NCBI GenBank assembly: GCA_021775835.1
Contig: JAJFHC010000109.1
Coordinates: 1-53,767 of the forward strand
Direction of reading: 5' to 3'
DNA: 53,767 nucleotides
Source: Hyphomicrobiales bacterium
GTDB taxonomy: Bacteria > Pseudomonadota > Alphaproteobacteria > Rhizobiales > JAJFHC01
Shown here: piece after piece, positions 1-10,241 of the stretch
Position numbering within the stretch: position 1 is the first letter of the stretch
Layout of the letters: each line of letters begins with the position of its first letter
The notes under the pieces: model-generated
Databases searched by the model: none
Told to the model about the DNA's origin: nothing
What the model saw: only the letters and a program-made list of their open reading frames with translations
Position numbers and translations under genes: made by a program

Positions 1-441
1 AATAGCAACACCTGACGACGAACCGCCGGTGATCATGATGGCGCCGTCGTTTTCGATCATGCGCTTGGCAGATGCGCGTGCCGCATCAGACTTGGTCTGC
101 GTGTCGCCGGTTACGAAGACAACCTTCTTGCCGTTGACGCCGTTGCCCTTGAGAGCTTTTGACGAAAACGTGCCCAGCATGCCGCCATCGCCTTCACCAT
201 TGATGTGTTCGACGGCAAGCTGATAAGCGCGCAGTTCGTCGGCACCCTCATCGGCATAGGCGCCGGTCTGCGGCACGTTGAAGCCGAATGTCACCGAATC
301 GCCCTTAGGCGCATTGCGATAATCTTCACCGGCCGACAGCGCACCACGCGTAAAGAACATTGGTGTCGCAGCAACCGTGATGCCGGCAGCAGCGCCGGTC
401 TTAAGAATCTTGCGGCGTGTAATACCCTTGCGATCGCTCAT
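1..441 (-). CDS. ABC transporter substrate-binding protein, N-terminal part (cut by window edge)
   Basis: The reading frame starts at an ATG at 441 and runs off the left edge, so about 147 residues are visible. It begins with a twin-arginine type signal (ITRRKILKTGAAAG), which suggests folded export to the periplasm. The following mature part (FGFNVPQTGAYADEGADE, then a stretch ending in GGSSSGVA) matches the start of the branched-chain amino acid/urea type periplasmic binding fold (Peripla_BP_6). A purine-rich AGGAGG-like site lies just before the ATG. Substrate cannot be told from this part. The family assignment is recognition from sequence, not a search. Confidence 0.82.
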   Translation of the reverse strand, partial: MSDRKGITRRKILKTGAAAGITVAATPMFFTRGALSAGEDYRNAPKGDSVTFGFNVPQTGAYADEGADELRAYQLAVEHINGEGDGGMLGTFSSKALKGNGVNGKKVVFVTGDTQTKSDAARASAKRMIENDGAIMITGGSSSGVAI

Positions 442-737
442 ATTGATCCTCCCTGGAAGTTTAAGCGTTTCGACAGACTTGATGGACCGATGTCCATTTC
501 TCCCGAGCTATTTTCTAATTCACATCCTAAAGGCCCCGCAATGAGTCTTTAGGCGTAGTTGGGCTTCGATCCGGAGATTATTTTTGTTTTGCAATGGCTT
601 GGATCGCTTTCAATTTCATTGGGCATTCTGTTGCACGCCTTTTAGGAGCACCCGCCCCTCACCGTCTTGATGAAGTTGGCAGGGTTTGCTACGGCGGGAC
701 CCCGTGACGCGGCGGCAACCGCCGTTTCCAGAAGGTA

Positions 738-1265
738 ATGTCACCCATGCTACCAACGGTTACGACGTCCATTATGTTTGTCACAGCGGTTGTGCTTGCT
801 TCCGCGACCTGCCGGGCAGAAAACGGCCTTGTCCCTGTGAAAGAGTCCGTCATCGCCGGGTGGGTCGAAAATGGATGGATTGGCGAGCCACCGATACGGT
901 TCCGGGTCAAACTGGATTCCGGTGCCAGAACGTCTTCCGTGAATGCACCGGCGTATCGGGTCTTCAATCGTAACGAAACCATCTACGTCCGGTTCACGCT
1001 TGCAAACGGCGAAGGTCAGAGCATCGCTATCGAGAAACCGATCATTCGCCGGGTTAAAATCCGGCGGACCGGCACACAGGATCAGGTCCGTCCCGTCGTT
1101 CGCCTGAAGATCTGCATGGCTGGAATTCGTTCAGAGGCGGAGTTCACGCTGGTCGACCGCGCCGACATGAACTACCCGGCCCTGATCGGACGATCATTTC
1201 TTTCCGGCCGCATCCTGATAAACCCGGGCGCAACTTTTCTGGCCTCCGGACGATGCGGTTCTTGA
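738..1265 (+). CDS. Retropepsin-like zinc-protease-family protein (RimK-associated type), exported
   Basis: 175 residues. It opens with a hydrophobic signal-like segment ending near ASATCRA, so the product is probably periplasmic or an anchored precursor. The core carries LDSGARTSS at about residues 58-66, the Asp-Ser-Gly-Ala active-site-like motif of the 'ATP-dependent zinc protease' family (pfam05618), which is a retropepsin-like fold despite its name. A later NYPALIGRSFLSGR stretch fits the family's C-terminal hydrophobic motif. An alternative ATG lies at 747; AGAAGG sits very close to 738 and somewhat far from 747, so the start is undecided. No operon partner is visible: the next gene is convergent. 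Substrate unknown. Confidence 0.7.
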   Translation: MSPMLPTVTTSIMFVTAVVLASATCRAENGLVPVKESVIAGWVENGWIGEPPIRFRVKLDSGARTSSVNAPAYRVFNRNETIYVRFTLANGEGQSIAIEKPIIRRVKIRRTGTQDQVRPVVRLKICMAGIRSEAEFTLVDRADMNYPALIGRSFLSGRILINPGATFLASGRCGS

Positions 1266-1282
1266 GTGTGTTCTCTGAGGCA

Positions 1283-2296
1283 TCAATGATACCCCTCACC
1301 CGGTTTGATCTTGCCGCGAAAGGTCCAGTAGACGAACACCGTGTAGCCAAGGATTACCGGAAGCATGATCGCTGCACCGACGAGCAGGAACATCTGCGAA
1401 CTTGGTGCCGCCGCGGCCTGCCACAGGGTGATCGATGGCGGCACCAGATATGGCGCATTCGACACGGCAAGACCTGCGTAACCGAGAAGAAACAGGGCGG
1501 TCGACGCCAGGAACGGGACGGCCGGGCGATCAGTCTTAAGACCACGCCAACCTGCCAATGCGGCAGCCGCGGCGAGGACCGGCAGGGGTGCGAAATAGAA
1601 CAGGTTCGGAAGTGTGAACCAGCGTTCGAAGATCCGGTCTGACGTCAGCGGTGTCCAGATACTGACCACAATCATGGCAATGAGGACACCGGCCAGCAAC
1701 GGTCCTGCCAGGTTTCTGGCCCGTGTCGCCAGATCGCCCGCGACCCTCATGTTAAGCCACGTGGCGCCCAACAAGGCATAGCCCGCGACAACCGACACAC
1801 CGACGAACAAGGCAAACGGCGACAGCCAGTCGAACGACCCTCCGGCAAACGCGCCGTCGCGGACATCGATACCGTGGAGCAGGCCACCGAGCACGACTCC
1901 TTGTGCGAATGCCGCCACAATCGACCCGCCGGCAAAAGCCACGTCCCACATCCGGTGCCGCGGTTTGGCGACCCAACGAAACTCGAAGGCGACGCCCCGG
2001 AAGATGAGAGCCAGAAGCATTACCGTGATCGGCAGGTAGAAAGCCGGCATGATGATCGCGTAGGCCAGCGGAAAGGCCGCCAGAAGCCCGCCACCGCCAA
2101 GCACCAGCCAGGTTTCATTGCCATCCCAGAACGGGGCGACTGAATTCATCATCAGGTCGCGGTCCTGCTCTGCCTTGAACAGCGGAAACAGAATGCCGAC
2201 GCCGAGGTCGAAACCGTCGAGGATCACGTACATGGCGACGGCGACCCCGATGAGAATCGTCCAGACGACCGGCAGCCAAATCGATGCATCCGCCAT
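1283..2296 (-). CDS. cydB: Cytochrome bd-type quinol oxidase subunit II
   Basis: 337 residues, rich in membrane helices, the usual size for CydB/CioB. Its N-terminus (ILDGFDLGVGILFPL, then SVAPFWDGNETWLVLGGG) is the conserved start of CydB. It is the second subunit of the quinol:O2 oxidoreductase in the inner membrane, needed for assembly and haem d environment. It lies 3 bases downstream of cydA in the same direction, so the two form an operon. No CydX-like short ORF is visible in the few bases downstream before the convergent gene ends. The shared reading order and the short Q-loop of the partner favour the cyanide-insensitive (CioB) subtype. Confidence 0.93.
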   Translation of the reverse strand: MADASIWLPVVWTILIGVAVAMYVILDGFDLGVGILFPLFKAEQDRDLMMNSVAPFWDGNETWLVLGGGGLLAAFPLAYAIIMPAFYLPITVMLLALIFRGVAFEFRWVAKPRHRMWDVAFAGGSIVAAFAQGVVLGGLLHGIDVRDGAFAGGSFDWLSPFALFVGVSVVAGYALLGATWLNMRVAGDLATRARNLAGPLLAGVLIAMIVVSIWTPLTSDRIFERWFTLPNLFYFAPLPVLAAAAALAGWRGLKTDRPAVPFLASTALFLLGYAGLAVSNAPYLVPPSITLWQAAAAPSSQMFLLVGAAIMLPVILGYTVFVYWTFRGKIKPGEGYH

Positions 2297-2299
2297 GGT

Positions 2300-3700
2300 T
2301 CAGCCTCCTCTGGTGGTGGCCTGCCGCGCGGCACTGGTTGCCGCCGACATCGGGCGCTGGCTGATCGGCTCGTCGGGAAGATCCGATGCTGGACCAACCG
2401 GCCCCTTTACGATCATCCTGTTGATGTAATAGATCCCCATCGAAAAGACGCAGACATAGACCACCACAAACAGGATAAGACTGGTCAGCACGGTCGCGTA
2501 GGGGACCGGCGATACCGCGTCCGCTGTCTTGAGGATCCCCCGGGCAATCCAGGGCTGTCGTCCGGTCTCGGTCACCCACCAGCCGGCGAGTATGGCGACA
2601 AAACCGGCCGGCCAGATAAACCGGACCGGCTTGAGAAACCACGACGCGCCGAAAAGCCTGCCGCGCCAGAAAAGCCAGCCGCCAACAACTCCGACCGCAA
2701 CCATCAGGAACCCGAGCCCTACCATGATCCTGAAGGCAAAGAAAACCGGCACAACAGGCGGACGGTCTTCCGCCTTGAAGTCCTTGAGGCCTGGAAACAG
2801 CCCGGACATTTCATGGGTGATGATCAGACTGGCGCCATTGGGGATCGCAATTTCATAGTCATTGCGTTCCGTCTCTTCATTGGGCCAGGCAAACAGGACC
2901 AGGTCGCCGGGCTTGCTGCCGTCCCAATGGGCTTCAATGGCGGCGATTTTTTCTGGAGCGTGCTGTGCCGTGTTCAGGCCGTGCAGATCACCGATAAAGA
3001 CCTGCAGAGGCGCCAGAAGGATGACCATTCCCAGGCCCATCCGCAGCATCGTTTTGGCTTCCTCGACAAATCGGCCCGAGACCAGATAACGCGCCCCAAC
3101 CGCAAGCACGACCAGCGATGTCGTCAGATAGGCGGCGGTGAACATGTGGGCAAAACGGTACGGAAAACTGGGGTTGAAGACGATCGCAAACCAGTCGACC
3201 GGATAGGCTATGCCATCGCGCATTTCGTGGCCCGCCGGTGTATGCATCCAGCTGTTGGCGGCAAGGATCCAGAAGGCCGAAAGCGACGTGCCAATGGCGA
3301 CCAGAATGGCCGATGCCGTATGCAGATTGGCCGAGACGCGATTCCAGCCAAACAGCATGATGCCAAGGAACGTCGCCTCCAGGAAGAATGCCGTAAACAC
3401 CTCGTAGCCCAGCAACGGCCCGACAATATTTCCCACAACTTCCGAGAATTTCGACCAGTTGGTGCCCAGTTGATAGGAAAGCACTATCCCCGAGACCACA
3501 CCCATGGCAAAGGAAACCGCAAATATCTTGGTCCAGAACCGCGCCAGCCGGTGCAGGTGATCACGGCCCGTAAGTCTCCAGCGCACGAGTAGCGTTGCGA
3601 TGAACGCCGCCAGGCCGATGGTGAAACTGGGAAAGACAATGTGAAAGGCGATCGTGAAGGCAAACTGCGCACGGGCGAGCAAAACGGCATCAGCGTCCAT
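2300..3700 (-). CDS. cydA: Cytochrome bd-type quinol oxidase subunit I, short Q-loop (CIO) type
   Basis: 466 residues. The N-terminus has the ARAQFAFTIAFHIVFPSFTIG region, where His is a haem ligand in the family, and GWWVTETGRQPW near residue 385 is the CydA signature close to the Met ligand of haem b558. The quinol-binding Q-loop between the GDLHG region and the following helix is short, and total length is nearer to CioA (about 480-490) than to E. coli CydA (522). This points to a cyanide-insensitive oxidase, by inference. It is the first gene of a cydA-cydB operon running leftward. The upstream 190 bases show no convincing FNR/Anr dyad. Confidence 0.93.
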   Translation of the reverse strand: MDADAVLLARAQFAFTIAFHIVFPSFTIGLAAFIATLLVRWRLTGRDHLHRLARFWTKIFAVSFAMGVVSGIVLSYQLGTNWSKFSEVVGNIVGPLLGYEVFTAFFLEATFLGIMLFGWNRVSANLHTASAILVAIGTSLSAFWILAANSWMHTPAGHEMRDGIAYPVDWFAIVFNPSFPYRFAHMFTAAYLTTSLVVLAVGARYLVSGRFVEEAKTMLRMGLGMVILLAPLQVFIGDLHGLNTAQHAPEKIAAIEAHWDGSKPGDLVLFAWPNEETERNDYEIAIPNGASLIITHEMSGLFPGLKDFKAEDRPPVVPVFFAFRIMVGLGFLMVAVGVVGGWLFWRGRLFGASWFLKPVRFIWPAGFVAILAGWWVTETGRQPWIARGILKTADAVSPVPYATVLTSLILFVVVYVCVFSMGIYYINRMIVKGPVGPASDLPDEPISQRPMSAATSAARQATTRGG

Positions 3701-3891
3701 GACATTCTCGTCGATTCATATGAGTTCCTGTTGTCGGTTCATTCTACTCGATAGAACACGCAACCACGCGGTATCCACGCCGCATGTGTCATCGGGCCAC
3801 AGGTTACTGATAACGTGAAAGTCTGATCACTGGCATTGCCCTCCCCGCCGTTCTAACATCTGCAACGGTTTGAATTTGGGAAGGATGCAGC

Positions 3892-5046
3892 ATGGCCGGA
3901 CAGGGCACAATTTTCGGGCGCCTTTTCGCATTTGGTCTTTGCACTCTCATCGGAGGCCTCGCTGTTCAATCCATCCGGCCTTCCGATGCCGCAGCAGGTG
4001 AATTGCCTCTTGGCACCATTTCACTCCCGCCCGGGTTCAAGATCGAGGTTTTTTCAGATGCCGTGCCAAATGCCCGTCAGATTGCCCTCAGTCCCTCCGG
4101 CACCATGTTCGTCGGAACTCGGGTGCGTGAACGGCGCGTTTATGCTCTGGTCGACAAGGACCGGGACTGGAAGGCCGACAAGGTTTTCGATGCCGCCACC
4201 AACCTCGATCTTCCAAGCGGGGTCGCCTTCCACGACGGCGCTCTGTTTGTTGCCGCCGGTTCCCGGCTGCTGAGATTCGATAACATTGAAAAGGATCTGG
4301 CGAATCCGCCCCGCCCTACTGTGCTGACAAGCAACCTGCCCAGTGAACGACACCATGGTTGGCGCCATATCAAGTTTGGTCCGGACGGCAGACTCTACAT
4401 GCCCATAGGAATTCCTTGTAACGTTTGCGAGCGTGAAGCGCCGTTCGGGCACATTCTGACAATGGATGCCGACGGCGGCAACTGGCGCAGCCATGCCAAG
4501 GGCATAAGGAGTGTCCAGAGTCTGGCCTGGCATCCGGAGACCAGGGAACTCTGGTTCGCCGATATCGGCCGCGACGGCATGGGCGACGATGTGCCTCCCG
4601 AAGAAATCAACCGCGTCACCGGTCCGGATCAGAATTTCGGCTCGCCCTATTGTCATGCCGGCACCGTGCCCGACCCTCAATTCGGGTCGAAGGCGCCGTG
4701 CAGCAAGTTCGTGGCCCCGGTCGCAACTCTGCAGGCTCATTCCACACCGCTTGGCATAACCTTCTATGCCGGCTCCCAATTTCCCGAAAAGTACCGCAAC
4801 CGCTTGTTCATTGCCGAACACGGGTCATGGGAGCGCTCGCAACCGGTTGGTTACCGGATCAGCACCATTACATTCGATGCCGACGGCAAGCCGACCGCTT
4901 ACGAGATCTTTGCCCAGGGCTGGCTTGATAACGGCGGCGACTATTGGGGTCGCCCGACTGATCTGCTGGTGGCCCCGGACGGTTCCCTCCTGGTGTCGGA
5001 TGATTTCGCCGGCGCCATCTACCGAATCAGCTATTCACCACAATAA
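3892..5046 (+). CDS. Exported glucose/sorbosone dehydrogenase-type beta-propeller (PQQ-dependent sugar dehydrogenase family)
   Basis: 384 residues. A signal peptide (hydrophobic segment to about residue 35) is followed by a mature domain starting LPPGFKIEVFSDAVPNARQIALSPSG, split here as the typical first strand of the soluble aldose/sorbosone dehydrogenase propeller (GSDH family). RHHGWRHIKFGPDGRLY, FADIGRDGMGDDVPPEEIN, FIAEHGSW and LLVSDDFAGAIYRI are the recurrent blade motifs. Members oxidise sugars in the periplasm with PQQ, but many homologues have unproven substrates. An RBS-like GGAAGGATG lies directly before the start. It is monocistronic in appearance. Two Cys in IPCNVCER are notable and could form a disulfide. 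Confidence 0.82.
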   Translation: MAGQGTIFGRLFAFGLCTLIGGLAVQSIRPSDAAAGELPLGTISLPPGFKIEVFSDAVPNARQIALSPSGTMFVGTRVRERRVYALVDKDRDWKADKVFDAATNLDLPSGVAFHDGALFVAAGSRLLRFDNIEKDLANPPRPTVLTSNLPSERHHGWRHIKFGPDGRLYMPIGIPCNVCEREAPFGHILTMDADGGNWRSHAKGIRSVQSLAWHPETRELWFADIGRDGMGDDVPPEEINRVTGPDQNFGSPYCHAGTVPDPQFGSKAPCSKFVAPVATLQAHSTPLGITFYAGSQFPEKYRNRLFIAEHGSWERSQPVGYRISTITFDADGKPTAYEIFAQGWLDNGGDYWGRPTDLLVAPDGSLLVSDDFAGAIYRISYSPQ

Positions 5047-5152
5047 ACGCGCAAGATGCTGGGCCGGACTGAGGTCGAAGGCTGGACGCTGACCTATTGC
5101 GCTTTAGTTTGCGTTCGTAAAACACTATTCCCAACGAAGATGGAAAAATCCA

Positions 5153-5917
5153 ATGCAGGAACTCAAAGCGAAGACAGCGATTGTGACTGGTGCAAGTCGG
5201 GGGATCGGGGCCGCCGCCGCGCGGGAACTCGCCGGCCACGGTGTCAGTGTACTGTTGGCCGCCCGCACACTTCCCGAAACTGAGGCAATTGCTGCGGACA
5301 TTCGCCGTCAAGGCGGCACGGCTCAGGCTATTGCCTGCGATGTCAGCCGGCGCGCCGACGTGGAGAACACTGTCGAAACGTGCAGGGCTTCGTTTGGTTG
5401 TGTCGACATTCTTGTCAATAATGCAGGCCTGATCGAACCCATTGCCCGGCTGGGCGACTCGGATCCCGACGAATGGGACCGCGTTGTCGACGTGAACTAC
5501 AAGGGTGTCTATTACGGTCTGCGTGCGGCGATCCCCCTCATGGAAGCTCAAGGCGCAGGCGTCATCGTAAACATCAGTTCAGGGGCCGCGACCAGCCCGC
5601 TTGAAGGTTGGAGCCACTATTGCTCGACAAAGGCGGCCGTGTTGTCGCTCACCCAATGCGTCCACAAAGAGTATGGCGATCGCGGCATCCAGATTGTGGG
5701 CTTGAGTCCCGGGACAGTGGCAACCCACATGCAGATTGCCATCAAGGCATCGGGCATCAATCCGGTCAGCCAGCTCGATCCATCGGTCCATGTTGAGCCG
5801 GAGAATGTGGCCCGGGCCATCGCCTGGCTGTGCACGAAAGAGGCCGCCGTCTATTCCGGAACCGACTTTTCGCTGAGGAGCGAAGAGGGCCGACGCCGCG
5901 CCGGCCTGGTGGAGTGA
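5153..5917 (+). CDS. Short-chain dehydrogenase/reductase (classical SDR)
   Basis: 254 residues, the standard length for a classical SDR. The NAD(P) glycine motif TGASRGIG is at residues 13-20, NNAG near 88-91, the catalytic Ser in VNISSGAA near 140, and Tyr/Lys in YCSTK near 155-159. An Arg rather than Asp follows the second strand (AARTLPE), which suggests NADP(H) preference. Substrate is not deducible. Reading starts at the ATG that gives the MQELKAKTAIVTG start, 107 bases after the propeller gene, so it may be transcribed with it or alone. Confidence 0.88.
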   Translation: MQELKAKTAIVTGASRGIGAAAARELAGHGVSVLLAARTLPETEAIAADIRRQGGTAQAIACDVSRRADVENTVETCRASFGCVDILVNNAGLIEPIARLGDSDPDEWDRVVDVNYKGVYYGLRAAIPLMEAQGAGVIVNISSGAATSPLEGWSHYCSTKAAVLSLTQCVHKEYGDRGIQIVGLSPGTVATHMQIAIKASGINPVSQLDPSVHVEPENVARAIAWLCTKEAAVYSGTDFSLRSEEGRRRAGLVE

Positions 5918-6169
5918 CGGTCGGGCAAACCGCCAAGGACGGTACTTCGTTCACGCGATGAAACTCCTTGCAACCCGCCATCCTCAAACCGGAATTCCAC
6001 AGGATAAAAACTTTTGATCTGACCGGTTTTCTTTGGCCGCCGTTTATTCTAATGTTGCGCCGTTTTTTGTGACGCTTGCCTTTTTGGCTGGACCGTTTAA
6101 ATCGTGGCTCAAATGTTGTTTCCGGGCTCTTGATCGTGCCCGGTTTCGTTTTGTTGAAAGATCGTAATC

Positions 6170-7159
6170 ATGACTGCACAAGTGAACGGCGAAATCTCCG
6201 GAACACCCGACATGCACGTGTCGGTTCGCCAGGTCTTTGGAATCGACAGTGATCTGGAAATTCCCGCCTATTCCGAATCCGATGATCATGTGCCTGACAT
6301 TGATAATGACTATCTGTTCGACCCGGAAACGACACTGGCGATCCTCGCAGGCTTTGCCTACAACCGCCGGGTCATGATCCAGGGCTATCACGGCACCGGC
6401 AAATCCACTCATATAGAGCAGGTTGCCGCCCGCCTTAACTGGCCATGCGTGCGCGTCAATCTCGACAGCCACATCAGCCGTATCGACCTTGTCGGCAAGG
6501 ATGCGATCGTGATCAAGGACGACAAGCAGGTCACGGAATTCCGGGAAGGTATTCTGCCGTGGGCCCTTCAGACCAACACGGCCATTGTGTTCGACGAGTA
6601 CGACGCCGGCCGGCCCGATGTCATGTTTGTGATCCAGCGCGTGCTTGAAGTATCCGGCAAGCTGACCCTTCTCGATCAGAATCGGGTCATCCGCCCGCAC
6701 CCCTATTTCCGCCTGTTTTCCACCACCAACACGATTGGTCTGGGCGACACCAGCGGGCTTTACCATGGTACCCAGCAGATCAACCAGGGCCAGATGGACC
6801 GCTGGAACATCGTAACCACGCTCAACTATCTGCCTCATGACCGTGAGACCGAAATCGTGCTTGCCAAGGTCAAGAAGTACGATGAGGGAGATGGCCGTGA
6901 GACCGTCTCCAATATGGTTCGGGTGGCCGACCTCACGCGCAGTGCATTCATGAATGGCGATCTGTCCACTGTCATGAGCCCGCGTACCGTCATAATCTGG
7001 GCGGAAAACGCCGAGATATTCAATGATGTTGGATTTGCCTTCCGGCTCACGTTCCTCAACAAGTGCGACGAATTGGAACGCGGTATGGTCGCAGAATTCT
7101 ATCAGAGATGCTTTGGCGAGGATCTCCCCGAGTCAACGGCAAACGTAAGCCTGTCCTGA
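6170..7159 (+). CDS. cobS: Aerobic cobaltochelatase subunit CobS
   Basis: 329 residues, the usual CobS length. It is an AAA+ ATPase: GYHGTGKST near residue 75 is the Walker A motif, IVFDEYDAG near 140 is Walker B, and [20 protein letters not shown] is the sensor-1 region typical of CobS. With CobT and CobN it inserts Co2+ into hydrogenobyrinic acid a,c-diamide in the aerobic B12 pathway, in the cytoplasm. cobT follows 27 bases downstream on the same strand. The gene is a conserved alphaproteobacterial chromosomal marker. cobN is not in the window. Confidence 0.95.
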   Translation: MTAQVNGEISGTPDMHVSVRQVFGIDSDLEIPAYSESDDHVPDIDNDYLFDPETTLAILAGFAYNRRVMIQGYHGTGKSTHIEQVAARLNWPCVRVNLDSHISRIDLVGKDAIVIKDDKQVTEFREGILPWALQTNTAIVFDEYDAGRPDVMFVIQRVLEVSGKLTLLDQNRVIRPHPYFRLFSTTNTIGLGDTSGLYHGTQQINQGQMDRWNIVTTLNYLPHDRETEIVLAKVKKYDEGDGRETVSNMVRVADLTRSAFMNGDLSTVMSPRTVIIWAENAEIFNDVGFAFRLTFLNKCDELERGMVAEFYQRCFGEDLPESTANVSLS

Positions 7160-7186
7160 CGGACAGCAGGAAAGACGGTCTGTGTC

Positions 7187-9061
7187 ATGAGCTCCGGCAA
7201 GGAAAGTCCCGCGGAACCGTTCAAGCGCGCGGTCACGTTCGCCATGCGCTCGATTGCGCAGGACAACGAACTGACCGTGACATTCGGTTCCGACGCGCCC
7301 GGCGTGCTCGACCATAAGGCCCGACTGCCGCAGGTCGACCGAAATCTGCCCAAGGAATCCGTCGCCGTCACCCGGGGAATTGCCGATTCCCTGTCCCTGC
7401 GCCTGGCCCGTCACGACAACAAGGTTCATGCCAGGTTGGTCCCGGAAGGCCGCAACGCCCGGGCGGTCTTCGATGCCGTCGAACAGGCACGTGTCGAGGC
7501 CATCGGTTCGTTGATGATGCCGGGCATGGCGCAAAATCTCGATGCCATGCTGGAAGATCGGTTTGCAAAATCTGCGGTCGCGAGGTCCGCCGACAGCGAC
7601 GACGCCCCCCTCGAAGATGCCGTTGCCCTGATGGTCCGCGAGCGTCTGACCGGCCGTCCACCGCCGGAGACCGCAAGAATGCTGGTCGATGCCTGGCGGC
7701 CCTGGATCGAAGATAAGGCCGGCGAACAGTTGGACAGCCTCGACGGTCAGCTTGACGACCAGACCGCTTTTGCACGCTTAACCCGAGACATCATCGCCTC
7801 TCTTGATATGGCGGACGAATTGGGCGACGAATCCGAAGAAGGCGACAATGACGATGCCGACGGCGACCCCGAAGGCAGTGAATCGGAGTCCAATCCCGAA
7901 GGCGGCAGCGAGGAGGCCGAAGGCTCAACCACCGCCGACACTGAAGAAGGCGAAGGTGAAACCGAGGACGGCGAACAGCAGGCTGTTGAGCTCGATTCCG
8001 ACAGCCTGCCTGACGATGCCGATGCTGCCGACGATCCCGACGGCACCCAGCCCTGGCGTCCCGAGTTGCCGTTCTCCAACATGCCGCCGGACAACAACTA
8101 CAAAGTCTTCACGCCCGCCTTTGACGAAGTCGTTGCCGCCGAAGATCTTTGCGACCCGGAAGAACTGCAACGTCTGAGAAACTACCTGGACAAGCAACTC
8201 AGCAGCCTTCAGGGCGTTGTCGCCAGATTGGCGAACCGGCTTCAGCGGCGGCTGCTCGCCAAGCAGAACAGGTCCTGGGATTTCGATCTCGAGGAAGGCA
8301 TTCTGGATGCCGCCCGGCTGTCTCGTGTCATCATCGATCCCATGCACCCTCTGTCCTTCAAGATGGAGCGCGACACCACGTTCCGCGACACCGTTGTTAC
8401 CCTGCTGATCGATAATTCCGGATCCATGCGTGGCCGTCCGATTTCAGTGGCGGCCACCTGCGCCGACATCCTGGCCCGCACGCTGGAACGCTGTGGCGTA
8501 AAAGTGGAGATTCTGGGCTTCACAACCAGAGCCTGGAAAGGCGGCCAGGCCCGCGAACAATGGCTGGCCTCAGGCAAGCCGGAAACTCCGGGTCGTCTGA
8601 ACGACTTGCGGCATATCATATACAAATCGGCCGATCTGCCCTGGCGTCGCGCACGCCGCAATCTCGGCCTGATGATGCGTGAAGGACTGCTCAAGGAGAA
8701 TATCGATGGCGAAGCCCTGATCTGGGCCCACAACCGAATTCTTGCCCGCCACGAACAGCGGCGCATTCTGATGGTCATCTCCGACGGTGCGCCTGTGGAT
8801 GACTCAACGCTTTCGGTCAACTCGGGCAACTATCTTGAACGGCATTTGCGTCATGTTATTCAGGAAATAGAGAATCGGTCTCCGGTCGAATTGATCGCCA
8901 TCGGCATTGGCCATGACGTGACGCGTTACTATCGGCGTGCGGTGACGATTGTGGACGCCGAGGAACTGGGCGGCGCCATGACCGACAAGCTCGCCGAGCT
9001 GTTTGATGAAGATGTGGCACAAGCTGCCGGGCCACGCCGGGCGTCACGAACGCGGCACTGA
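7187..9061 (+). CDS. cobT: Aerobic cobaltochelatase subunit CobT
   Basis: 624 residues. The N-terminal part begins [15 protein letters not shown] and is followed by a very acidic linker (about residues 200-285, dominated by Glu and Asp). A C-terminal von Willebrand A domain follows, with the MIDAS motif [11 protein letters not shown] near residue 407-417 and ISDGAPVDD near 530. This is the CobT layout: the CobT/CobS ring couples ATP hydrolysis to CobN-dependent cobalt insertion. It overlaps the next gene by one base (TGATG), which suggests translational coupling. Confidence 0.95.
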   Translation: MSSGKESPAEPFKRAVTFAMRSIAQDNELTVTFGSDAPGVLDHKARLPQVDRNLPKESVAVTRGIADSLSLRLARHDNKVHARLVPEGRNARAVFDAVEQARVEAIGSLMMPGMAQNLDAMLEDRFAKSAVARSADSDDAPLEDAVALMVRERLTGRPPPETARMLVDAWRPWIEDKAGEQLDSLDGQLDDQTAFARLTRDIIASLDMADELGDESEEGDNDDADGDPEGSESESNPEGGSEEAEGSTTADTEEGEGETEDGEQQAVELDSDSLPDDADAADDPDGTQPWRPELPFSNMPPDNNYKVFTPAFDEVVAAEDLCDPEELQRLRNYLDKQLSSLQGVVARLANRLQRRLLAKQNRSWDFDLEEGILDAARLSRVIIDPMHPLSFKMERDTTFRDTVVTLLIDNSGSMRGRPISVAATCADILARTLERCGVKVEILGFTTRAWKGGQAREQWLASGKPETPGRLNDLRHIIYKSADLPWRRARRNLGLMMREGLLKENIDGEALIWAHNRILARHEQRRILMVISDGAPVDDSTLSVNSGNYLERHLRHVIQEIENRSPVELIAIGIGHDVTRYYRRAVTIVDAEELGGAMTDKLAELFDEDVAQAAGPRRASRTRH

Positions 9062-10170
9062 TGACGCCACCGCGCAAGCGCACCTCGTACGGAAAATTCT
9101 CAAATTCTGGCGAGAAAACAGAAACCTCTGGAAACTGGCGGCTTTCGACCGTTCTCATATTCTTTTCCGCAATTGTCGTCATCATGCATCCCTTGGCTGC
9201 GGCCGAAGCGCAGGCGCCAAAGCTGGTGACAGTCGAAACCGTACCGATTCCGTTTTCTTCGTTTGAACCGTCACGCACGAAGTTCGGCGCCCTGTCCTGG
9301 CGGGGTGGTTTCGAGATCGAGTCAGAAGACAAGACTTTTGGCGGCCTGTCCGGCATCGCCATCAGCAGAAACGGTCACCGGATCGTGGCGGTCTCCGACA
9401 AGGGCCGGTGGTTGACAGGTTCACTCGTCTACAGGAACGGCCGGCTCGTTGACCTGAACGGCGTTCGCATGGCGTCGCTCCTCGACACAAAGGGGCGGCC
9501 CCTCAAGAGGCGCCGCCATCGCGACGCCGAATCCATAAGCCTGTTTGATGCCGATCTCGATGGACGGCTCCTGGTGGCCTTTGAGCGCAACGCACGCGCC
9601 TATCTCTATGAGTTCGGACGCCGGGGATTAAAGGCACCGGCACGCAGGATGTCTTTGCCGTCACGCATACGCAAGGGACCGTTAAACAACGAACTGGAGT
9701 CGATTGGCCGATTTCCGAAGGCGTCGCCCTTCAGGGGCAGCATCATAGCGATCAGCGAACATTACCTGGACGGCAATGGCAACATACGGGCATGGCTGGT
9801 GGGTGGCGCAAGGCCGGGAGCCTTTGCGATCAGACCGGTGCGGGACTACCACATCACCGATCTGGCTATTGTCCCGGGAACGAACGACATCCTGACTCTT
9901 GAGCGCCGTTTCACTTTTCTGACCGGCCCGGGGATGCTGATACGCTGGCACTCCGCAGCGGACATTCGCCCTGGCGCCATCCTGTCAGGCAAGACACTTG
10001 TAGAAGCCGACTTGCGTTTCAACATCGACAACATGGAAGGCCTGGCAATTCACCAGGGTCCCCAAGGTGACTTCCGGTTGACGATTGTCTCGGATGACAA
10101 TTTCAATACGATACAGCGCACGCTCATGCTGCAGTTTGCCTGGGACGGGAAATCGCACATAAAAAATTGA
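9061..10170 (+). CDS. Esterase-like activity of phytase family protein, exported
   Basis: 369 residues. A hydrophobic segment around residues 28-50 (LIFFSAIVVIMHPLAAAEAQA) acts as a signal or anchor after a basic N-terminus. The mature part shows the phytase-like propeller family (pfam13449): FGGLSGIAISRNGHRIVAVSDKG, then RDAESISLF, NNELESIGRF and NIDNMEGLAI. Such proteins are predicted phosphodiesterase/phytase-like enzymes; activity is unproven. Its ATG shares a base with the cobT stop codon, an arrangement I recall from other alphaproteobacteria, although no functional link to B12 is evident. Confidence 0.8.
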   Translation: MTPPRKRTSYGKFSNSGEKTETSGNWRLSTVLIFFSAIVVIMHPLAAAEAQAPKLVTVETVPIPFSSFEPSRTKFGALSWRGGFEIESEDKTFGGLSGIAISRNGHRIVAVSDKGRWLTGSLVYRNGRLVDLNGVRMASLLDTKGRPLKRRRHRDAESISLFDADLDGRLLVAFERNARAYLYEFGRRGLKAPARRMSLPSRIRKGPLNNELESIGRFPKASPFRGSIIAISEHYLDGNGNIRAWLVGGARPGAFAIRPVRDYHITDLAIVPGTNDILTLERRFTFLTGPGMLIRWHSAADIRPGAILSGKTLVEADLRFNIDNMEGLAIHQGPQGDFRLTIVSDDNFNTIQRTLMLQFAWDGKSHIKN

Positions 10171-10241
10171 ACCCGCCGGCGCGTACCCCCGACGGGTGTC
10201 AAAAAATCATATCTGTTCTGCAAATCGAAGTTCAGGCGGAC

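Noticed and set aside
7803..8097. Ser/Pro-rich frames on both strands inside cobT
   Set aside because: They are shadows of the acidic Glu/Asp linker of CobT.
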